Source: JBHJHK01 sp050330975
Lineage (GTDB): Bacteria; Pseudomonadota; Gammaproteobacteria; Competibacterales; Competibacteraceae
Assembly (NCBI GenBank): GCA_050330975.1
Contig: JBHJHK010000502.1
Coordinates: forward strand, 1-10,416
Direction of reading: 5' to 3'
DNA: 10,416 bases
The position numbers and the translations under genes were made by a program. Below are positions 6,293-10,416 of this stretch, one piece after another. The notes beneath the pieces are model-generated. The model did no database searches. It saw nothing but the letters and a program-made list of their open reading frames with translations, and was not told where the DNA came from. Position 1 is the stretch's first letter; the number at the start of each line of letters is the position of its first letter.

Positions 6293-7174
6293 TCAGGGAT
6301 GGGCCAGGGCGAGGGCCCGGCATTTTTCCGCCCCGTCTTTGAGATAGGCGGCCACCACTTGGCGCTGGCGATCGGCGGCCACCTGGCAGAGGTCTTCCCC
6401 CTTGAGAAGGGTTCCCAGCCACGTTCCCGGGGGCGTCCACTCCCCCAGTCCCTCGAGTTTAGGGAGTGTCGCGGGGCGCTGACTGCGGGGCCAGGGGTAG
6501 GTGTAGAAGTAGGGTTGCTGGCAGCTCTCGTCCCCGGGTTCAAAGCCAAAGCCAAAGGCCTTGGCGGTCTCGGGATCGCCCTCTTCCAGGGTCACCAATA
6601 CGGCGATGTCAAAATGGTGGGGCCACATGCGCACGGCGTTGGGGCCGGGCTCGATGTCCAAATAAGACAGGCGCAATGCTTCGAGGACCAGGTTGGCGTT
6701 GCCGTAGTAGTTGCAAAACTCCGCCATGGCCCGGGCGTGGGTCTTGGCGTCGAAGGGGTTGCCACTGCCCACGGGATGGGTGGGCAGATCCCCGGGCGCC
6801 CCGGTGGGATACTTGGCCTTGTCCAACCCCAGCATATCGATCTGTTCCAACAACCACGCCTTGGCTTCGGCAAAGCTCTTGCCGTGGAGGGGGTAGTCGG
6901 TGGCGATGAGGTCCCCTTGAATGATGATCAGGGTCAGATCCGCCAAGCGCAGGCCAAACTGCACCAAGCCCTTGGTCGTGGGTACTTCGTGGCTGACGAA
7001 GGCGCTCTGGGCGTCGAGCCAGCCGAAGTTTAAGTGGCTGTAGTCCTCCTCGGGGGGTGCATAGGCGGCGGCGACCATGCCCGGGAGCTGGATGGCGTGG
7101 TGGGCTTGATCCCGGGTCTCTACCAATTGACGGGGATCGACGGCGCCCAAGGGGCGCCAGGCGGCTTGGTTCAC
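6293..7174 (-). CDS. Conserved protein of unknown function with WPHHFD motif
   Basis: This 293-residue protein has no signal peptide or membrane span, so it is probably cytoplasmic. I do not recognise a named family. Features that look conserved are the N-terminal helix with RDQAHHAIQLPGMVAAAY (21-38), the segment NFGWLD (49-54), YPLHGKSF (94-101), RMWPHHFDIAVLV (182-194) with two adjacent His that might be functional, and a Gly/aromatic-rich stretch FGFGFEPGDES...PYFYTYPWP (207-229). The GTG start at 7174 is fixed by a strong GAGGAG (7182-7187, minus strand) at 7 nt. It follows the GNAT gene by 39 nt and is the last gene of the apparent tpsB-tpsA-GNAT operon. The role is unknown; metal binding or hydrolysis through the His pair would be a guess. 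Confidence 0.82.
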   Translation of the reverse strand: MNQAAWRPLGAVDPRQLVETRDQAHHAIQLPGMVAAAYAPPEEDYSHLNFGWLDAQSAFVSHEVPTTKGLVQFGLRLADLTLIIIQGDLIATDYPLHGKSFAEAKAWLLEQIDMLGLDKAKYPTGAPGDLPTHPVGSGNPFDAKTHARAMAEFCNYYGNANLVLEALRLSYLDIEPGPNAVRMWPHHFDIAVLVTLEEGDPETAKAFGFGFEPGDESCQQPYFYTYPWPRSQRPATLPKLEGLGEWTPPGTWLGTLLKGEDLCQVAADRQRQVVAAYLKDGAEKCRALALAHP

Positions 7175-7181
7175 GATGGGT

Positions 7182-7187
7182 CTCCTC
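7182..7187 (-). promoter_or_regulatory. Ribosome-binding site fixing a GTG start at 7174
   Basis: The minus strand reads GAGGAG seven bases before the GTG codon at 7174-7172. No competing ATG or GTG in this frame has a comparable site, so it decides the start of the conserved unknown gene. Confidence 0.75.
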
Positions 7188-7213
7188 GACGGTGGGTGGG
7201 GCGTGTGGCTCGT

Positions 7214-7792
7214 CTACAGCAAAGGCTTCACCAGCAAGATCCACTCCCCGCCGTGGCGGTGGCCTTCAAAGGGCACCACCGGCCGCGCGGCTACGGGGGC
7301 GAAGGCGGCGGTTTGGTAGAGGGCCGTGGCCTCGGTGTTCTCCGAGGCCACGATGAGACTCGAACTGGCGCAGCCCCAGGAGCGCCCCCTGGCCAAGGCG
7401 TCCTTGAGCAGAGCCGTCGCCACCCCCTGGCGGCGGTGGTCTTCGGCGGTGGCTAAGGCGTTGATGTAAAAGCTACCCGGTGCCAGGCTTTCCAGTTCCA
7501 GCAACGGGCGGATGATGGCGGGGAAGGTATCGATGTCGTCGATGATAAAGGGATCGGGCTGGCGGTAGGCCACTAGGGCCCCCAGGACTTCATCCCCCCG
7601 CAGGCAAACCCGGGCATTGGTGTAGCTAAAGCCCCCCTCTTGTCGGGCGGCGCGCCGTTCCCCCACCGCCATGGGCGACTCGTCGCCCTCGGCCATGTCC
7701 CGCCACAGGTATTCCGGTAGGCCCTCGCCGGCGAGGTTGATGAGGTGGGCCAGGGCCTTGGCGTGTTCTCTTCGGGCGTCTTGGATCTCCAC
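7214..7792 (-). CDS. GNAT family N-acetyltransferase
   Basis: This is a second, unrelated-looking GNAT acetyltransferase of 192 residues. The N-terminus EIQDARREHAKALAHLINLA (2-21) is the first strand and helix. AGEGLPEYLW (21-30) and the later ERRAARQEGGFSYTNA (45-60) are typical of one GNAT subgroup. The acetyl-CoA loop is RRQGVATALLKDA (120-132), and motif B is IVASENTEATALYQTAAF (147-164). Substrate unknown. The GTG start has GGGAGG (7799-7804, minus strand) at 6 nt. The gene begins 38 nt after the stop of the adhesin and ends 39 nt before the next gene, so it looks like part of the TPS transcript. Whether it modifies the adhesin, some other protein or a small molecule cannot be told. The enzyme would act in the cytoplasm. 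Confidence 0.92.
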   Translation of the reverse strand: MEIQDARREHAKALAHLINLAGEGLPEYLWRDMAEGDESPMAVGERRAARQEGGFSYTNARVCLRGDEVLGALVAYRQPDPFIIDDIDTFPAIIRPLLELESLAPGSFYINALATAEDHRRQGVATALLKDALARGRSWGCASSSLIVASENTEATALYQTAAFAPVAARPVVPFEGHRHGGEWILLVKPLL

Positions 7793-7830
7793 GGTGTCCC
7801 TCCCACAAAACAGGTCTAGGGCGAGCTGGG

Positions 7831-9921
7831 CTAAGGGCCCAACAGCGCCGCGTCGAGGCAGGCCAACCCCGGGGCCTCGAGGCTCGGCGTTGGCACGTCC
7901 AGGGCGTTGGCCACCAGGTCGTCCAGGGGCCCGTTGCCCCCGGCTTCGGCACCGCGGCGCACCAGGCGGCTGCCCTGGGCCCCCAGGCCACAGCGACTGG
8001 CCACGGGGGGGGAGCTGGCGAAGTCCCCCGCCAGGGCCAGGAGGCGGCCGGCGACGTCGTCGTCGGGGGTATCGAAGACCACCGTGCCGTCGACGCCCAA
8101 GGTGGAGGAGGCTTCCACCACCACCATGGGCTCGGCCAACAAGGTCTCGGTGGCGATGCGGATGTTGCCCCCCTGGCCGGCGAAGGCGTTGGCGACGATG
8201 GTGGTCTCACCTTCTAGCACCACCGCCACGGGGCGTGCCAGGGTGATGTCCCCGGCGTCGTCGCCACCCCCCTGGACGGTGGTGGTGAGGGTGCCATCCC
8301 GCACCACGGCTACCTCTGCCACTTGGGCGTCGATCTGTCCCCCCCCGGCGCGGCTGGCGGCGGTGGTGAGCTGTCCCTGGGTCACCGTCAGGCGCTCCAC
8401 CTGGAGGTCGATGGTTCCGGCGTCCCCCGTGCCGTCGGACAGGGCCGCCAGTTCTGCGCCGTCGCTGACCGACAGCTCGTCGGCGACGACGGCGATATCG
8501 CCGGCGGGCCCGGTGGCAAAGACCAATCCCTGGCTGGAGACTAGGGCCTCGTCCTCTAAGTTGACGGCGGGGGCGGTGAGGGCGATGTCGCCCCCCCGGC
8601 CTGGACCGGCGGTGATGGCCTCGACGGCGCTGCGGCGGCCCCCCGTGGCACTGCGGCCCGCGATGTGGATCGATTCTGAGGCGCTGAGGGTGATGTCACC
8701 CCCTCCGAGGCCGACGCTATTGGTGCTGATCACCGCTCCCCCCATGAGGAGCAATTGGCCGGCGACCACGTCGATGGTCCCCGCCCGCACCCCAGAGCCC
8801 CCCACGGCGGACAGAGACCCCCCGTCGAGGTGGACTGCAAACGCCTGGATGGCGATGGCACCGCCGTCGCCGCCGTCGCCGCGGCTGGCGATGGAGCTGC
8901 CGAAGCCCTCCACCACCACCCGGCCTTGGGCGCTGATGGCGATGTCGCCCCCCCGACCGCTGCCGAAGGTATCCGCCGTGAGCCGGCCGCCGTTGCTGAG
9001 GGTCAAGTCGTCCACCAGCACGTGGACCCCGCGCCCGGGGAGCGCCCCTAGGGTGTCGGCGAACACCAGGCCCCCGTCGAGGTGCAGGTGGCCGGCGCTA
9101 ACGCTGATGCGTCCCCCGCCTTCGCCGCTGGTATCGGCGTTGGCCACTGGATTGCCGTCCACCTCCGGCAGGCCTTCAAGACCCCTTTGGCGGATGGTGA
9201 TGTCGCCTCCGCGCCCCTGGAGGGTGGGATCGCCGGCCCCCGGGGTGACCTGGCTTGGGCCTGGGGTCGCCACCAGGTCGATGCGTCCCCCCGGAGCGAT
9301 GAGGTTGCCCTGGTCGACGGTGATGGCCCCGGCCACGACCCCCAGGGTTTCCCCCGCCGGTACCGCAAGTTGGCTGCCGGCGACGGTGATTTGTCCCACC
9401 ATGGCGCCGTCGAAGCCAAAGCCCGTTACTCCACCTGCCCCGAGGTTGGATTCCCCCCTGGCCAGGTGGCCTTCGAAGACCCCGTCTTCCAGAAACAACC
9501 GCTGGGCGGTGGTGGCGTAGAACGCCCCGGGGACGTCGAGGCGGGCCTCGGGGCCAAACAAAAGCCCCGCCGGGTTGAGGAGATACAAATCGGCCCCGGG
9601 GATGGCCACGGCCACGGTGCCGTCGATGGTGGAGGGGGCACCGCTGGTGATGCGGCCGATGACCCGGGCGATGTCCGCGGGCCCGGTGAAGTTGGCCCGC
9701 TCCCCGGGGTTGATGTCAAAGCGGGCGAAGCTGTGGAACAGATTGTCCCCGGCCCTGGCCCCGGCGGCGGCGTCGATGCGGTACTCCGGCCCCGCCACGG
9801 GCCCCATTGGGCCCCCCAGGGAGCCGTCGTACACCACCTGGGCCAGGGCGCAGCCCCCCCAGAGTCCCCAGGCCACAGCGCCGAGCCACCCTCCAATCCC
9901 CACCCCTTGACCGCCGCCCAT
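7831..9921 (-). CDS. TpsA: two-partner secretion adhesin with haemagglutination activity domain
   Basis: This 696-residue exported adhesin belongs to the filamentous-haemagglutinin type. It has a Sec signal peptide (hydrophobic 10-26, cleavage likely after ALA 25-27) and an N-terminal TPS domain of about 30-200 with the hallmarks NLFHSFARFDI (60-70) and NPAGLLFGPEARLDVPGAF (116-134). The rest is a beta-helix made of repeating (G/A)(G/D)xI units at about 239, 325, 354, 381, 408, 444, 474, 502, 528, 557 and 585. Spacing from the 325 unit onward is roughly 26-36 residues. The C-terminus has a Cys-containing segment, SRCGLGAQGSRLVRRG (642-657), reminiscent of the ends of cyanobacterial and Thiotrichales TPS exoproteins. 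The start is fixed by GGAGGAG (9929-9935) at 7 nt. It follows tpsB by 27 nt and should be exported through it. At 696 residues it is short for a TpsA. Binding target unknown. Confidence 0.94.
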   Translation of the reverse strand: MGGGQGVGIGGWLGAVAWGLWGGCALAQVVYDGSLGGPMGPVAGPEYRIDAAAGARAGDNLFHSFARFDINPGERANFTGPADIARVIGRITSGAPSTIDGTVAVAIPGADLYLLNPAGLLFGPEARLDVPGAFYATTAQRLFLEDGVFEGHLARGESNLGAGGVTGFGFDGAMVGQITVAGSQLAVPAGETLGVVAGAITVDQGNLIAPGGRIDLVATPGPSQVTPGAGDPTLQGRGGDITIRQRGLEGLPEVDGNPVANADTSGEGGGRISVSAGHLHLDGGLVFADTLGALPGRGVHVLVDDLTLSNGGRLTADTFGSGRGGDIAISAQGRVVVEGFGSSIASRGDGGDGGAIAIQAFAVHLDGGSLSAVGGSGVRAGTIDVVAGQLLLMGGAVISTNSVGLGGGDITLSASESIHIAGRSATGGRRSAVEAITAGPGRGGDIALTAPAVNLEDEALVSSQGLVFATGPAGDIAVVADELSVSDGAELAALSDGTGDAGTIDLQVERLTVTQGQLTTAASRAGGGQIDAQVAEVAVVRDGTLTTTVQGGGDDAGDITLARPVAVVLEGETTIVANAFAGQGGNIRIATETLLAEPMVVVEASSTLGVDGTVVFDTPDDDVAGRLLALAGDFASSPPVASRCGLGAQGSRLVRRGAEAGGNGPLDDLVANALDVPTPSLEAPGLACLDAALLGP

Positions 9922-9928
9922 GGGTCTA

Positions 9929-9935
9929 CTCCTCC
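9929..9935 (-). promoter_or_regulatory. Strong ribosome-binding site of tpsA
   Basis: The minus strand reads GGAGGAG seven bases before the ATG at 9921-9919, within the 27-base gap after the tpsB stop. It is the strongest such site in the window, consistent with high expression of the exported partner relative to the transporter. Confidence 0.75.
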
Positions 9936-9948
9936 AGATCGATGAACT

Positions 9949-10416
9949 TCAGAATAACCGCCAGCGCAGGGCGAAGTGCAAGCCCCGATCCTGAATATCT
10001 CGATCGTCGATGTCGACGTCTATGAGGGCTTGTCCGAAGTAGAGCTGGGCGTCGAGGCGTTCGCCCACCCAGCGGGCCCCCACCCCGATGCCGGCGATAA
10101 AGTCCGGGTCGGGGGAGGGGGTGTTGCGATTGCGCCCGCCCCCGGCGTCCACAAAGGGGCCCACCAGCAGCCGTGGCCCCAGGCGGGTTTGGAACAAGGG
10201 CCAGCTGAGCTCGGCACTGACGTATCCCCCCTGGTCGCGGATCATGAGGTTCTGCCGGTAGCCCCGAACGCTGTCGATACCGCCGATGGCCAACCGCTCC
10301 AGGCCCGGCAAGTCGTGGGGGGGGCGCGGGGCCCCCACCCCGATGCCGGCGATAAAGTCCGGGTCGGGGGAGGGGGTGTTGCGATTGCGCCCGCCCCCGG
10401 CGTCCACAAAGGGGCC
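9949..10416 (-). CDS. TpsB (FhaC/ShlB-type) outer-membrane transporter, C-terminal fragment
   Basis: This is the last 155 residues of a two-partner secretion transporter of the Omp85/TpsB superfamily; the rest lies beyond the window. The frame is open to the window edge. The conserved barrel segment LAIGGIDSVRGYR and the following DQGGYVSAELSWPL correspond to the SVRGY motif region of FhaC/ShlB. The end, GLHFALRWRLF, closes with the terminal aromatic Phe required by outer-membrane barrel proteins for assembly. It lies directly upstream of tpsA, as in many TPS operons, and would export that protein. The fragment is abnormal: a stretch of 29 residues beginning GPFVDAGGGRNRN and ending AGIGVGA appears twice, 85 residues apart, with no base changes. 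In a normal family member this segment should follow SVRGY only once. Confidence 0.88.
   Translation of the reverse strand, partial: GPFVDAGGGRNRNTPSPDPDFIAGIGVGAPRPPHDLPGLERLAIGGIDSVRGYRQNLMIRDQGGYVSAELSWPLFQTRLGPRLLVGPFVDAGGGRNRNTPSPDPDFIAGIGVGARWVGERLDAQLYFGQALIDVDIDDRDIQDRGLHFALRWRLF
10074..10161. repeat. Direct repeat copy 1 (88 bp, exact) within tpsB
   Basis: These 88 bases recur without any mismatch at 10329-10416, an offset of 255 bases (exactly 85 codons). At the left edge the match ends abruptly: both copies share GGGCCCCCACCCCGATG, but the preceding base differs (C against G). This copy sits where the family expects it, between the SVRGY region and the terminal strands. Confidence 0.97.
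10329..10416. repeat. Direct repeat copy 2 (88 bp or more, exact), running off the window
   Basis: This second copy is identical to 10074-10161 and reaches the last base of the window, so its true length is unknown. It stands upstream of the SVRGY segment in reading order, which is out of place for the family. It is either one end of a tandem duplication of about 255 bp or an artefact of assembly near a contig end. Confidence 0.95.

Noticed and set aside
7907..9520. A 537-codon open frame on the plus strand opposite tpsA
   Set aside because: Its translation is low-complexity, rich in Ser, Pro, Arg and Ala, with no domain. It mirrors the GC-rich codon pattern of the well-supported adhesin on the other strand.
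1..10416. tRNA, rRNA, CRISPR array, insertion sequence or attachment site
   Set aside because: No cloverleaf, spaced repeat array, transposase or terminal inverted repeats were seen. The only long repeat is the direct repeat in tpsB.

Overview
The window is very GC-rich, densely coded bacterial DNA. It holds ten supportable genes in three blocks of alternating orientation, plus partial genes at both edges (the count of ten includes the right-edge partial but not the weak left-edge fragment). Short gaps, ATGA/GTGA overlaps, Sec signal peptides and an outer-membrane barrel ending in Phe point to a Gram-negative bacterium. A DUF4214 exoprotein next to a compact haemagglutination-type two-partner secretion (TPS) adhesin, with an ECF-like sigma factor nearby, suggests a gammaproteobacterium of the sulfur-oxidiser kind (Chromatiales/Thiotrichales-like). 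That lineage is inferred, not demonstrated.

Left block, plus strand (2-1279): the tail of an unidentified gene, a GNAT acetyltransferase overlapping it by GTGA, and an ECF-like sigma-70 factor 7 nt later. The sigma factor's stop codon overlaps, within a CTAG, the stop of the convergent minus-strand cassette.

Middle cassette, minus strand (4834 to 1276): two secreted proteins of 406 and 769 aa, 28 nt apart. Each is built from an internal duplication. The larger one ends in a calcium-loop-like stretch and a DUF4214 domain. Neither repeat family could be named. A 264-bp divergent region (4835-5098) carries inverted repeats.

Plus-strand pair (5099-6258): a single-span membrane protein with the layout of an anti-sigma factor but no zinc-finger motif, translationally coupled to a small three-span membrane protein. 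The first gene contains a run of ten G.

Right block, minus strand (window edge to 6293): the C-terminus of a TpsB (FhaC/ShlB-type) transporter, its TpsA adhesin, a second GNAT acetyltransferase and a conserved protein of unknown function. The gaps are 27-39 nt, which reads as one operon.

The most important irregularity is an exact 88-bp direct repeat, 255 bp apart and in frame, in the tpsB fragment and running to the last base of the window. It is either a real tandem duplication of about 85 codons in the barrel or an assembly artefact. The most novel-looking biology is the pair of duplicated secreted proteins placed between a sigma factor and an anti-sigma-like membrane protein.
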